Positions 23,127 through 34,832 of a stretch of 64,000 nucleotides of DNA are shown here, piece after piece. Origin of the DNA: Phaeotremella fagi (Eukaryota > Basidiomycota > Tremellomycetes > Tremellales > Phaeotremellaceae); the NCBI GenBank assembly GCA_001599715.1, contig BCHU01000007.1:1183586-1247585 (forward strand), read 5' to 3'. Made by a program: the position numbers and the translations under genes. How positions within the stretch are numbered: the stretch's first letter is position 1; the number at the start of each line of letters is the position of its first letter. The notes below the pieces were generated by a model, which made no database searches, was not told the DNA's origin, and saw only the letters and a list, made by a program, of their open reading frames with translations.

Positions 23127-24005
23127 ATGAGAGTTAACTTCGTAGTCTACCTGACAATTAGCCTCCTGACGAACTTCTACACCGTCGATTTAGCGAATGC
23201 CAAATCCTTTCCAAAAAGGTCAACACAACTGAAGGACAGAGTTATAGCTCGGTCAAATGCTGAGGCAATGCAACTTGGTCTACCTCTAGTGAGACCAAAA
23301 TCTGTACCAGCCAGTAAGTGTCCATAGCGAATGACTGTTGAGATTCAGGTTTTAATGGTAAAGCGAATACCACTTATCTTGAAGAATGGGCAAAACGTAA
23401 AGGAACTCCTGTTATTGTTAAGCGTGCTGGTGCGTCGCCAACAACAGTTCCGTAAGTCGCATATTCCCTGTCTGCTGTTCTCTGTCAAACCAAACCTGGA
23501 TAATCTTGTGCTAACTTACAGTAGAGCGACTGGTGATTCGGCAAACTTTCAAGAAACCTGCTCTGCGCTTTCTTTTGGTTCTCACTATGTAACGACTCTG
23601 TATGCAAATTGCGTCAATCAAGCTGCTGTCAGTGCTGCAACATCGATAGATCTCAATACCGGAATGTTCGTAGTTCTCACACACTGTACTCATGCTGTGC
23701 TGATTAGAAAACAGAGGCAATGTTCTTGGGGTCTTGACCTGTCATGTAACGAATTATATTGGTACATGTAATACGTGTAAGCTCTCAGGGACGATACTCA
23801 CGTGTACCTGCAGTAATGGTAGTGGTGTCACTGCTTCCACATCGTTGGATCTTGGTAAGCTGCTTGTGAGATTCATTAAACCGAGCTGATGATTACTGTG
23901 TCTGCCATAGCTACTTGCGTCGGTAACAACAGTAAGTCTTTCTGTCGGTCCTTGAAACATACCGTAACTGATTTTGCGACAGACGGTGTTCTCTATATAG
24001 GCTAA
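23127..24005 (+). CDS. secreted CVNH (cyanovirin-N homology) protein, copy 2
   Basis: Paralogue of the gene at 21471. It begins with a signal peptide (MRVNFVVYLTISLL..., ending near ANA-K), then QLKDRVIARSNAEAMQLGLP and a Kex2-type KR in VIVKR-AGASP. The CVNH part reads ETCSALSFG, TSIDLNTGIGNVLGVLTC, GTCNTCKLSGTILTCTC, STSLDLATCVGNNNGVLYIG. Intron positions match copy 1, including the GTTCGT donor after the SIDLN motif. The last intron here is a normal GT-AG. A secreted mannose-binding lectin role is inferred from the fold. Confidence 0.8.
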
Positions 24006-24244
24006 CCTGTAAATGGAAGATGGGAGTCTGGCTTTTCTTATCTAATTTGATTATTCTGCCTGGCGTTGAACACATTTGTTCTACTTTCCACACTTTTCTT
24101 CGATTTGACAATACCTTTTGCTAGAAGCAATGCATACTTCGATCGCACATACCTCGTCCCATGAACAGTTCTGGCACTGAGTAAAAAAAAATATCCATCC
24201 AAAACAGACATATAGGTGCATTCTTATCCCCCAAGCTTTAGCTC

Positions 24245-26270
24245 CTACATCGCATACCTGAACCTCGGGTTCCTCTTATCAGTCTCATCCGCCAATCCAG
24301 CAAGAACGGCATCATGATCTTCGTACCCAGTGACATCTTCTCCAGTCGCTCTATCCCTTGCACGATTTTCTCTCCTAGCCAGGAAATACAAAGCTAGATT
24401 TGCGAAAATGTGGGCGCCTTGGAAACACAAAACAAGCAAAAAACCATCTTGATATTGAGGTGCTTGAGAGGTTAAAAATGCTTGTGGCACACAGATGTTC
24501 GAGACACAATCTATTAAAACGTTATTCATGCACCCTTGGAGATAGAGGAAATGACTTACACGCGAAGAACGTCATTGTTAGAACAGTCTGCTTCTTGGTA
24601 GCACCTGCTATGTTCTGTCCTACCATTGACAAGATGATGGGGTCTGTTAGAATTAGTTTTGTGCCACTAAGGTTTTGGTGCGATGAAAAACATACATCCA
24701 ATGGCATTCAAATTGAGGATAGACAGGAATGTAAGCGCGATTGCTTGATTTGACCCTGTGTTTGATAGATGGGTGTAAAGTATAGCAGCACATGTTACGG
24801 TGATTACAGCGACTCCCGCAAGAACAAGCTAAGATCGTTTAGCACAGACTGAATATTGCTTTATGAACCTACAGTTTTTGCTCGACGCATCTTTTCGAAA
24901 TGAGAGACTGAATATCCGGTAACCATGACACCAAGACTGGCAATTGCCCAACCGGGAATCTGAAGTAAAAGACTTTTCAATCCAGAGTAACCGAAACCTT
25001 TAATTATGATTCCACTGAAATTTGTTTGAAGAGATACACCTGACTGTTGGAAAATCAAAAGGAAAAGCAGACTAAGGACGTGTTAGTCATTCTCAAAGGA
25101 TTATCTTTGCTGCAGATTCTGATCATCACTCACAGCCATGCTTTGAGATCAAACAAAGCCTCCTTGACTTGATACCACTTGAAGGTTTTATTTCTGAACT
25201 CATCAGTCATCGGACATTTTGAACAGTGTTTCACTCACTTGATCCCCGTTTGAGAACGTGCCACTCTTTCAACAACAATGGCTCGTTGACGAGCACTTAA
25301 CCACCAAACCGAACTTGGTTCATCTGGTAGGAAAAACCAAACGAATCCACCGGTTATCATTGTGAGAATACCTAGCAAGAGGAAAATCCATCTCCAAGGT
25401 TGCAATGGTACATCACTGGTCTGTCCCAGACCAAAGAAGATGACCAAGAACGGAATCGGGAAAATGGTGTTGGCTAAAATCCAAATGCAGAATCGTAAAG
25501 GCTGTTCATGTTGTTGATAGAATCGAGCAGTCGTTGCGGTGAAACCTGGAGCCATTGCGCTTTCGAACAGACCTAATAGGAATCTAACTACCGCTAATTG
25601 AGCAAAGTTTTGTACACCGGTAGTTCCTAACATTGTTGCTCCCCAACAGAAGAAAGCGATGGCGATAACTCGACCAGTGTGATAACGTTGTAGCAACAGG
25701 TTGGCAGGATCTACTAATCAGCTTTGATTCTCACCGACTTCCTTACAGGTTCCTAGAAGAAGACCAAAATCTTTGAATTTCAGTTCGGTGGTTCATTCCA
25801 GAGGCTCTATACTCACAGTAGATACTGACTGCCCAACTGTATTGGGTTCCGACTAGACCAAGGTCGGTCTGGATGGTCAAAGTGGCAGCACTTCCCAAAG
25901 CACTTTTGTCAACTAATTGGAGACCCGTTCCACAAGCTATAGTTTTCTGGTCAGAATATTGCTCTAAAGTAGAAATGCAAAACATACCCATGAGTGGCAG
26001 AAGGATCCAGTCCATCTTTCTAATGAGAGCTCTCTCTTCCTCTCTAGTATAAGTGAGATCTTGCCTAACAACTGTAAGCAGATCTCCATAAAACCTCCCT
26101 TACCCTTGCAATGCTTTAGCTGCATCATCCATATGTTCTCCTTTCAACTCATCAGCTTCGAGAACGTTATGCAACCTTGCACCATCTTCAACATGATGTG
26201 GGTTGACTTTGTCGTCATCACCATTAATTGAAGCAGGAGTGGCAGAAATTGTTTGAATCTCGTGGGACAT
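24245..26270 (-). CDS. MFS transporter, Dal5/anion:cation symporter family (copy 1)
   Basis: Many exons read leftward from MSHEIQTISATPASI. Visible blocks are DKSALGSAATLTIQTDLGLV, YSWAVSIYY.FGLLLGTYPAN, the loop motif VVRFLLGLFESAMAPGFTA, QPWRWIFLLLGI and FSGIIIKGFGYSGLKSLLLQ. Together they outline about 12 membrane spans. The C-terminus ends LADETDKRNPRFRYAM. This is the fungal allantoate/nicotinate/sugar-acid permease group in the plasma membrane, which takes up organic anions with protons. It is closely paralogous to 34833-36975, and both flank the catabolic cluster. One acceptor is TAGTAG; exon joints there are inferred. Confidence 0.85.
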
Positions 26271-26524
26271 ATTTTACCTTTAAAGTGGGGAACAAAGGCG
26301 CGTCTTACAGCTTAAGTAGAGACATGAGCCTGCACTGAATGGAGGAATCACCTGACCCCAATGGAGGCAAATGAAAGATTCCGTGCCCCCTGGGGTCCTT
26401 TACGAGACCGAACACCGCTGTTGCGTAATTCACAGACAGAGACACACACATTCCGTTTACATCAACATATATAAACAAAGACTAAACTATAAACGTTGTG
26501 GATACTTTCCGCCCATACCGCTTC

Positions 26525-27743
26525 TCAAAATAACCCAACAACGTTGGCCGGACTTGCAACCGCTCCAGGAACCTGAATTCGTCAGCCTAGACTTTGTGGA
26601 AACTCACGTTAACAAGTATACTAGAAAGGAAAAACGAATATTGACCTGTGGCTCCACAATGTTCTGCCAGCTCGTCCAGGTCAAACAATTCTCCAATTGG
26701 CATTCCCCATCCCGCGAGAATACGTTCTGCTCGTCAGCTCTCTTTTGTTGACTTAACATACCATGTAAAACCAACTGTGGCTCTTTTGGACTCCACGTCT
26801 CAACACTCTTGTTATCTGATCCAATAGCACTGAATCTACTATTCCAAAGCCATTCAAGCAAAGCTTCACTAACGTCCAAGCCTATCGTCTCTGGTTTCTC
26901 AATATCTGCCATATCATGAAGACGCTCAAGTTCAGCCCTGGATTTCGTTTTATATTGAGCGATCCAGCCTGTACGAATTAAAAGGATATCGCCTGGTTTT
27001 ATGGTGCTGTTTTGAGATTTCAGACAATCCAGTATGTCTTGGAATGCAATCTTGTATGTTTCTGGTGCTTGTCCTGGCTCGAGATAGTCATGAATTCTAC
27101 CTTGTTTCTTGGACCAGGTGTACCAGTCGACTAGTGTAGCTCTTCCAAAAATTCCTTTGCGCCAGTCTACGGATAGTCAGTCTTAGTTGTCCACTTCACA
27201 CCATCAACCTACGGTGAATTCCACTTGGTTCAGGGGAGGCCACAAATTCTTCAACAGTTCTTCCCATATAATATTGCTTTCTTGTCAGACAATCATGACT
27301 CTCAAACCCACCTTATTGCATCCGAAGTGACGGAATCCATCCCATTGCGACGAAGCTTGAGAATTGAAATGCCATTCATCATCGTTGACGTCTCTCGGAG
27401 CTCGGTGGATGAAATCTTTCGTGAAAGCGGTTCGACCTTTTGCTGGGCGGAGAAGAAAGTCCATAGGTAAACTCAGAGAGATTCTGTGACCGGTACTGAT
27501 TGATTTTGCAGCACTAGAGACCGTTTCGTCATCAAGTAGATTCTGATTGTAAGCGCGATTTCCTGGCATACAACTCACCAAGGTGCCAAGTTGATCGTTG
27601 GGCCCGAATACTCCCCAAGCGTTACCTTTGGGCCCTTTCGGATCGATCGTGAGCTCATTATATTTGGGGTAGTCTTTCATTGTAGAGGTTTTGGTTATAG
27701 ATGTGGTCATGCTCATGTCTTCAAAGTGGTTCATGATCCACAT
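26525..27743 (-). CDS. cyclase-family (kynurenine formamidase-like) metal hydrolase
   Basis: Several exons read leftward. Motifs are PKYNELTIDPKGPKGNAWGV, LGTLNLL (across an intron), WHFNSQASSQWDGFRHFG, PGDILLIRTGW, LHERILAGWGMPIGELFDLD and, at the end, CGATGQYSFFLSS..VPGAVASPANVVGLF. This matches the fungal 'cyclase' family related to arylformamidase, which hydrolyses amides or lactone-like rings with a metal. The start is ambiguous: ATGs at 27743, 27734, 27716 and 27710 are all in frame. It is divergent from the dehydrogenase gene across about 120 bp containing a CGG-N8-CCG site. Likely a hydrolytic step of the local pathway. Confidence 0.82.
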
Positions 27744-27790
27744 ACTGCAGAGCTAGTGCGGTTCTTCGGACCGATTCTATGCAAGGGTGA

Positions 27791-27804
27791 CGGGTTCAAG
27801 TCCG
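27791..27804. promoter_or_regulatory. CGG-N8-CCG palindrome (site 1)
   Basis: The sequence CGGGTTCAAGTCCG lies in the short divergent promoter of the cyclase and the dehydrogenase. It shares the CGGGWW start and 8-nt spacer with sites at 29264 and 34660. This is the format of a Zn2Cys6 dimer site. Confidence 0.55.
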
Positions 27805-27861
27805 TACGCCAATACATAAAAAGCAGCTCTAGCCAGTAGTAACCTTCTAAGCATCTCAGAT

Positions 27862-28906
27862 ATGTCCACCAAACCAGTAGTATACACTCTCGACCGCTTT
27901 GATCCAATTGGAACAGAGTATATGCACTCTCTGTTCGAAGTTATTGGACCGCAATCACCGGGTATTGAAAATTGGAAAGAAGAAGCTGTTGGTTTACTGG
28001 TCGGAGGAGCCAAATTACCGGCTGAAGTTTTGAGAAGTTGTAAGAAACTGAAGTACATTGTTAGACATGGTACTGGGTATGATGGTGTGGATGTACCTAC
28101 CTGTAAAGAATTAGGAATTATCCTGTGTAATTGTCCTGGGATTAACGTGAGTCAGGTGGAGAAGCAAGTGCTAATTCCAACCAGGCCATGTCCGTTGCCG
28201 AAGTTGCTCTTAGCTTGACTTGTGCTACAGCCAAAAACGTCGTAGAGGTAACAAGACAAATACGATCTGGAGCAAAACTTGACAAGAGTTTCAAATGTCT
28301 CTATTCCGCTGGACTTCTCACTGGGAAAACTTTTGGTATAGTTGGAGGAGGTGCTATTGGATTCTTGACCGCCAAAAAATTGTAGGTGACCATCTTGGTA
28401 CCTCTGACTGACTTGCTAGCTACGGAGCATTCGATGCGAAACTCGTCATGTATGACCCATACGTTCCAACTGATGGATCAGGTTCATGGGGAACCTTGCC
28501 ACATACTCGAGCAGCAACTCTCGCCGACGTTCTTCCAAATGTGGACGTTTTGTCTCTTCATCTTCCTCTCTTGCCAACAACTAAAGATCTCATCAAACTC
28601 GAAGAACTCAAAACTATGAGACCTACCGCCATCATCATCAACACAGCCAGAGGGGGTATCATCAACGAGAGCGACCTTTTCACGGCTTTGAAGGACGGGG
28701 TCATTGCAGGAGCAGGTATCGATGCTTGGGTCTCAGAACCACCTACAAGAGAGGTTTATGGCGATAACCTCGATATTGATACTTTAACGACAACCCCTCA
28801 TATTGGAGCTGCACCTTCAGAAGTTCAAACGGCTCTTTGTTGCGCCATGTGCGACCACATGCTGGAGATGTTACAGGGAAACCCACCTAGAGACCGCGTA
28901 GCTTAG
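27862..28906 (+). CDS. D-isomer-specific 2-hydroxyacid dehydrogenase
   Basis: Exons 27862-28146, 28185-28381 and 28420-28906 give 322 residues, the usual family size. The substrate domain has IVRHGTGYDGVDV. The nucleotide-binding domain shows GKTFGIVGGGAIGFLTAKK (a Rossmann turn with GGGAIG). The catalytic Arg is in INTARGGIIN, a Glu follows near VSEPP, and the His is in TPHIGAAPSE. These enzymes interconvert 2-hydroxy and 2-oxo acids with NAD(H) in the cytosol; the phosphoglycerate dehydrogenase-like subgroup is closest. It shares a promoter with the cyclase gene and lies upstream of the aldolase on the same strand. Confidence 0.88.
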
Positions 28907-29358
28907 AATTGACAGAATGCATCTACTGTTCTTTCCCTCTGCACCAGCTAAATTCGTTGTCGGCTGCATGTAACCGGATTGGAAGCGTAATGTGGGGCTC
29001 CATTTGGGCGTGGCACCTTCATTATTTTTTGATATGGAGAAATGCAGAGACTGTTGTCTTCTGTTTATTGTATCCTTTGAAACCGTGTTTTATTGCAGCT
29101 ATGCATGTTAGGCATTAATTTTGAGAGTATTGGTGGTAGTTTCATGCATCTAGCTTTCATAATGAGCGAGAAATAGAAAACTTTCAAAACACCACCCAAA
29201 TTACAATTAATCAAGGAGACATCATCGGTGAAAAACCCCACAAGGGAGGACGCTCCTCCCAGTCGGGATTCATTCCGTACCATAGTAAAAAACATCTATA
29301 TAGTGCAGATGCAGAAGATGTTTTCAAAAAATGTCAACTTTAACAACAACTCAACCAA
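28907..29358. promoter_or_regulatory. aldolase promoter region
   Basis: Lies between the dehydrogenase stop and the aldolase start. It contains the CGG-N8-CCG palindrome at 29264-29277 and a TATATAG box near 29297-29303, about 60 nt before the ATG. No other gene is seen. Confidence 0.55.
29264..29277. promoter_or_regulatory. CGG-N8-CCG palindrome (site 2)
   Basis: CGGGATTCATTCCG sits about 80 nt upstream of the aldolase ATG and about 20 nt before its TATA box. It has the same format as sites 1 and 3. Confidence 0.55.
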
Positions 29359-30339
29359 ATGTCCAACTCACAATCTGATGGCCTCTCAGCCGCCCGTCTC
29401 CTAGCTGTTCCTAACGTCGTCAAGGACAAGCTTGCCAAGGGTCAACTCGCACACGCACTATCCATCAAATTGATCCCAAACGTAGAGATCGTCCATTACG
29501 CAAAGGTTTCAGGCTTCGACGCCATCTTGATCGATCTCGAACACTCAAGTTTCAGCCTGTCCACAGCCAATCAACTGAGTGTAACGGCTTTAGCACTGGG
29601 TATCACACCCATCATCAGAGTACCGGCCAACACCTCCGATTGGATTTCAAGGGCACTCGATGGTGGTGCACAAGCTGTCATCGTCCCACATGTCAATTCT
29701 GTTGCTGAAGCTGAGAACGTAGTCAAATACGCTCGATTCGCTCCTCAAGGTGAACGATCTGCTACTGGTGGAATGCCAATTATGCGCTACGCTGCCCCTC
29801 CAGCAGAATTCGCTAGTCAAGTCGCGAATGAGAATGTACTCGTAATTTGCATGATAGAAACAGAAGAGGCTTTGAAGGTTGCTGAGTAAGTCCATTATTA
29901 CGTCCTAGCTGATCCAGTCCTCTAGTGATATTGCCGCAGTACCTGGTGTCGATGTTGTTCTCATTGGCAGCGCTGATTTGACCCAAGAGTGAGTCAAAAA
30001 AAATGGTATCTGACTGACAAGTAGCATGGGAATTCCCGGTCAATTTGATAACCCAAGACTCGCCGATGCTTATGCAACGGTCTCAGCTGCTGCTACCAAA
30101 GCTTCTGTCAACGGTCGGCTGGTCTCTGTTGGTATTGGTGGGCTACCGTAAGTGTTCGAAGGTGGTCAAAACTGAACTCAAGTGGTCGAATGGATATCAT
30201 CACCGCACTCACCAAAAAGCACCACAATGCAAATTTCCTCATGTCAGGAGCAGACAACTCTTACCTCATTTCAGCGTTGAAAGCTGCAGGTCAGAAATGT
30301 AAGACTATGACTGAGCAATGTGAAGCAAGTCGGAAGTAA
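29359..30339 (+). CDS. HpcH/HpaI-family aldolase
   Basis: Exons 29359-29885, 29926-29988, 30025-30147 and 30183-30339 give 289 residues in frame. Family motifs are present in order: FDAILIDLEHSSFS, IIRVPANTSDW, GAQAVIVPHVNSVAEAE, CMIETEEALK (metal Glu) and VVLIGSADLTQDMGIPGQ. These class II aldolases cleave 2-oxo-4-hydroxy or 2-keto-3-deoxy acids to pyruvate or glyoxylate plus an aldehyde. The enzyme probably carries out the carbon-carbon cleavage step of the cluster's pathway. The promoter holds a CGG-N8-CCG site and a TATA box. Confidence 0.88.
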
Positions 30340-30499
30340 TGTTTGTACTAGCGAATGAATGCATGCATGCGTTGATTTGAGTTGCCGAAATTAAGCTCAG
30401 TTACAGCAGGCAAGCGGTTAAGCGGTATTTGTAAACCACAACAGATCCACTTTTTGATTTCAATTTTCACCTTCTACTTCTTCTACATTAAATGCAATT

Positions 30500-33397
30500 A
30501 TGGAAACAAACACAGATCTCGTTAAGTCAAATAAAGCAGGACCTTCAAGGTCAGGACGTACTGCACGATATGGTCTCTCGTGTATAGGTTGTAGGAAACG
30601 GAAACAGAAGTGCGATTGTAAAACACCAACTTGCGGACGATGTGAACGACTCAACGAGATGTGCTTTTACGAAAGTACTGTTCGAAATCAGCCTTCTCCT
30701 CATTTTCTTCCACTTCTCAATCGAGCTTATGAGTTCTTGCACACCCTTACTGTCGATAACACTTATTCCAATGTCGAAGAGATGAGATCCGCCGTCTCAT
30801 CATTCATCAGTGCGACTTGGCCCCCACCCGAATTTTCATCTAGAAATACCTCTTTTCAAAACCGCTCGCAGTCTTCACAGCCAGAAGCAATCTCAGAGAC
30901 AGCGAGTCAAGAAGCTGTCCGTGCAAATATGGAAGGAGAGGAACCTGAAGATGGAGAGGTTGACGAGTTGTTGATGCACATGAGTTTAGGGGACAATGGA
31001 CAACCAGTGGGTAAATGACGAGACGATTGTACTGATCTATCAGAGTGGACACTTTGGGATGACGTCTTTATTCTGGGAAGCACCTCCTCCGTCTGTTGTT
31101 GATCGTCTCCAGAGACGTCTCTCTCACAGCAACCAATCAATCCGACCACAACTTCGAACCTCCAATGAACGTACTGGATCCATCAGGAGTGGGGACCCTT
31201 ATGTGGACGATGAAATTTGGGTGACCATGAATGATTCTGAAAGACCCGAAGACGATGAAGCAGCAACACTTAAAGCTAATTCGTCTATGCTCAGTGGATG
31301 GGAAAGCTGTGAGTGATTTCCTGCTAGCCAAGCTGATTTCCAGTGGCTTTCCACAAACTCTGCTTGGAGCAGGGGCCTGAAGAAGCAGAGATGATCACTC
31401 ATCTTCTGAAAGTGAGTCTGAAATGCGAGGTTATCTGACATCTAGACCTACTTCTGCTGGCGTATGTCAATGCCATTTCCTAAAACACGTGAACTGATTA
31501 ATTGCAGAATACGGTCATCATTGTGTGGTTTATCGACCTGTTTTCATGCGTGAGTATAAAAATGGGGATGGTACTGATACGGTCAGGTGATATGGCTCTG
31601 GATGGATCTTACTACAATGCTTTTCTTCTGAATGTCATCTGCGCAAACGTGAGCTCCATTTCAATCGTATTCAACTAATGGCAGTCCATACGATATTCTG
31701 ATATGCATGGCCCCGAAAGTTCTGGTAGGCCAGCTACCCCACCGGTCGATTATCTGGTCCGTGCCAAGCAGCTCCTTTCAGAGGAGATGGAGAAGGTACG
31801 TTCTTGTTCAAGGATTTGCTGACACGTGTTACAGCCATCTAGTGTACCTACCATTCAAGGTCTACTCTTACTGGGGCAGCGTGAGTGTGTCATGGGAAAA
31901 ACGTCGCAGGGGTGGATGTATACAGGGTGAGTTATGCGAGAAAACATCGTTGACATCCAGGATGGCTTTCCGTGCAATGAGGTGAGACTGGTTATTGTTA
32001 TCAAAAGCTTTTCTAACCAGAACTTTCACAGAGACCTAGGGATACATCTCGACTGTACTCGCTTACCTATTTTTGGATTTGGAACTTTGTCAGCTGAAGA
32101 TCGGGAAATTCGAAGACGACTCTTTTGGTCTGCTTTCACTTGGGATAAAGTCATTAGTCTATCACTAGGTAGAACCCCGACTTTCAACGCTTGGATGAAT
32201 GTGTCACCCGGACCAATAGTGGACGATACAGAAGATGATGGAGATTGGACACCTTACTATACACCTGGAAGCTATCCAAGTGATATGGAAAATTACCCTC
32301 CTCAGAAATCATATTTGACTCTAAATTTCCGATACTACATTCAGGTGAGTAGTAAAAGAGGGCGACGCTGACAAACAAGCTGTGTGAAATCTTACAGAAA
32401 ATAATTATGCGTTTATACGTCGGTCGACCTCAGCGAATACAAAACGTTCCCTTTGTTCACTCAATGAGGACGAAGCTACTGGAATGGTTTGAACAACTTC
32501 CGGCGGTACTGAAGTTGGATGTTTCTGACCTACCTCATCAATGTCCACCTCCTCATATCTTCGGTACAAAGTGGGTCAAAATTGTCACAACTTGTAACTA
32601 ACAAAATTAGCGCGATGTATAGAGCAGCCTGGATTCTTCTCTACAGAATTTATCTACCGAACGTATCTCCAATACGGATTGTACCAAATGCCATTACTAC
32701 TGAGGCAATGACGGCCAGTACTCTCATGGCAACAGAATTACATCACCTTTTTGAATTGTACCAACGGACTTTCAAACTCAGACATCTCACTTATACATTG
32801 GGTTGGTGTATGGTACGTTGTCATTCAAGTGTTGGAACTGACCATGAGTATTCCGCTGCTACCGTCAATGCGATGGACTTCCATTCGCAAGATCCTTTGA
32901 TAGCAGCAGCTGCTAGTCCAAGGCTGATGATGTCTTTACAAGTTCTTGAAAAGGGTAGTCTGGTCACACCTGGTACTAAACGAGTATGTTCTCAATATTT
33001 AAGTATACTGATCTATCAGTCTATCGAAATTATCAAACAACGATTACGGACTCCAGTATTGAGAGTCTCTAAACGACCTGCATCAGTTGCAGAGCTCCCT
33101 GATCTTCGAGAGAATAATCAACCTCTTACACATCTCAGTGAACATCAATATTCTCAATCTCAGGTTGCACAACCAACCAATTTTACTTTCCCAATTACCG
33201 ACTCTCAAAATTCTATACAAGGGCTTTATGAAAATCCCACTGAATCAATTGATTCCTTCGATCTCCACGATCTATTTCCTCAGAACGACGGTACTACCGA
33301 TTTACTGTATGGAATGAACGCGATGCCAACGACCAACAACGGAGGGAGTTTAGATTGGGAATACTGGAATAACATGCCGAATCTACAACAACTATGA
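30500..33397 (+). CDS. Zn2Cys6 transcription factor, probable cluster regulator
   Basis: First exon 30500-31006 carries the zinc cluster CIGCRKRKQKC..PTCGRCERLNEMC (about residues 28-55). Many short exons follow, with a fungal-specific transcription factor domain: AFHKLCLEQG, VPTIQGLLLLGQRECVMGK, AFRAMRDLGIHLDC, REIRRRLFWSAFTWDKVISL and YRAAWILLYRIYLP. The C-terminal tail is Asn/Asp-rich with MPNLQQL at the end, a possible activation domain. It sits among the pathway genes, and three cluster promoters contain CGG-N8-CCG sites, so it is the natural candidate regulator. Its stop overlaps the stop of the convergent lactonase. Confidence 0.85.
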
Positions 33398-34540
33398 ATG
33401 ACCGTTTGCTTGTTTCAAGCCTTTACTAGCTCGTAATGGAGTTCCTCCCTCGCAATGCCAATCAACATAATAAATCTCACCTCTAGGGCTGTCTACAAAG
33501 TACAACCTCTTTCGATCTGTTTCTGTACTTCCAAAAATACAGTTTGTTACTCGAGAATCCTTCCCTGTTGTGAACCTAGCCAAGGGGATTCCTGATGGAT
33601 CCACAACGAAAACTGATGAAAGTCCCGGTACACAAATGAAAAGATTTCCCTCGACGTCGACTGTTAAACCATCAGGTCCTGATGGACCAAACGATGAGAC
33701 TGGGATAGTTAGATCAATTCTTGTTGATGCACTCACAGAATTTAACGACCTTCGTCGTAGTTCCATTCGAATGCATTGGTCCTCTCCAAACACTATTCTC
33801 CCTCGTCATAGCCACGAAAAGAATCTAATGATCAATTTCAATAAGAGCAAGACACCAACCTGTTCATCAGGTGTTAGTACCAGACCATTAGGACTAGGAC
33901 CATTATTGAGTAAAGTCTCCAATCTTCCCTCGGGAGATAGACGATAGACTAAGCCAGTAGGATCAGTCATGCCCGTTTGACCTTGATCTGTGAAATCTTC
34001 ATTGTCAATAGTGGTTTCATTGTGGATCGTACAGATGTCTCCATTTTTCGCTACAATAAGGTCATTTGGACCTTTGAACCTTTCTAGATTCCTTCTTGTC
34101 AACAATGGTTTGACTTCGCCAGTTGATGGATCAAGTAACAACTGAAATAAATTAGTTCCAGGTAGTCAGATCCTCCACCCACCAATCCCTCTTTATAGTC
34201 TGCTACCACCAAACAGCCATCGTCTCTCAGAGCTAATCCATTCGGCTCCCCGTCCCATTGGGCGACCACAGAGAACACCTTAGTCTTGAGATTATAGGCA
34301 AGGACTCGACCATAAGGAACATCCACCATGAAAAGGTTTCCTTGTGTATCTGTCGTCGGTCCTTCCAAGAATATTCGAGGAAGTTGACCAGTGGCTAGAT
34401 GAGGAATCAGCTTTTGACATATGATAAAAGTAACACTTACGCATCAACCATTCACTGGTACCCTTGGCGAGAAGCTTCTCCGGTACCACATCTAAAAGCT
34501 CTGCTATAGTTACAGGTGGTATTGGGTAGAACGCAGCCAT
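33392..34540 (-). CDS. SMP-30/gluconolactonase-like beta-propeller hydrolase
   Basis: Read leftward from MAAFYPIPPVTIAELLD. Motifs are LPRIFLEGPTTDTQGNLFMV (metal Glu), GEPNGLALRDDGCLVVADYK, FKGPNDLIVAKNGDI, GPSPNGLVLTPDEQ, an exon ILFVAMTRENSVW and SGPDGLTVDVEGNLFI. Two introns first look like frame breaks. A 34-nt intron after TPDEQ and a 37-nt one with a CTAAC branch restore a full family sequence, so the gene is intact. Family members open lactones of sugar acids with a divalent metal. It shares a divergent promoter containing a CGG-N8-CCG site with the second transporter. Confidence 0.86.
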
Positions 34541-34832
34541 ACTTCCAATATGTTGACTTGAACGAAGTTCTTGAGTGGCATTATTTCAACTGTTGGTCAT
34601 TCTTCGGTAAGTCCATAACCTGAGATCCACCTCGCTGTCCAATCCGTTCATCTCAACCCCGGGAATGTTCCCGGACACCGTTCTCTCCACACCCACAGTC
34701 ATTTGACTAATTAGAGAAAAAAAAATGAATCCCATCGTGGCTGGAACAATAACATTTACTGCTGAAGAGAGGAGTATAAAGATGGGCCCCTTGGAGAACT
34801 GATGCCCCACTTATCCCACAATTCCTATAACA
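34541..34832. promoter_or_regulatory. divergent promoter of lactonase and transporter 2
   Basis: 292 bp between the two starts. It contains a near-perfect 16-bp palindrome at 34659-34674 (CGG-N8-CCG site 3 is its core) and, for the transporter, a TATAAA box at 34775-34780 about 55 nt upstream of the ATG. Confidence 0.6.
34660..34673. promoter_or_regulatory. CGG-N8-CCG palindrome (site 3)
   Basis: CGGGAATGTTCCCG, extended by one base pair on each side, is a symmetric inverted repeat with a 2-nt centre. It is the best of the three related sites and lies midway between the two divergent starts. Confidence 0.6.

Noticed and set aside
27740..27820. tRNA-like B box (GGTTCAAGTCC) in the cyclase/dehydrogenase spacer
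   Set aside because: The stem around it leaves an 8-nt loop and there is no acceptor stem, D arm or A box. It is better explained as the CGG-N8-CCG palindrome.
33392..33800. Apparent frameshift in the lactonase gene (pseudogene)
   Set aside because: A 34-nt and a 37-nt intron with good splice signals restore a full-length family protein.
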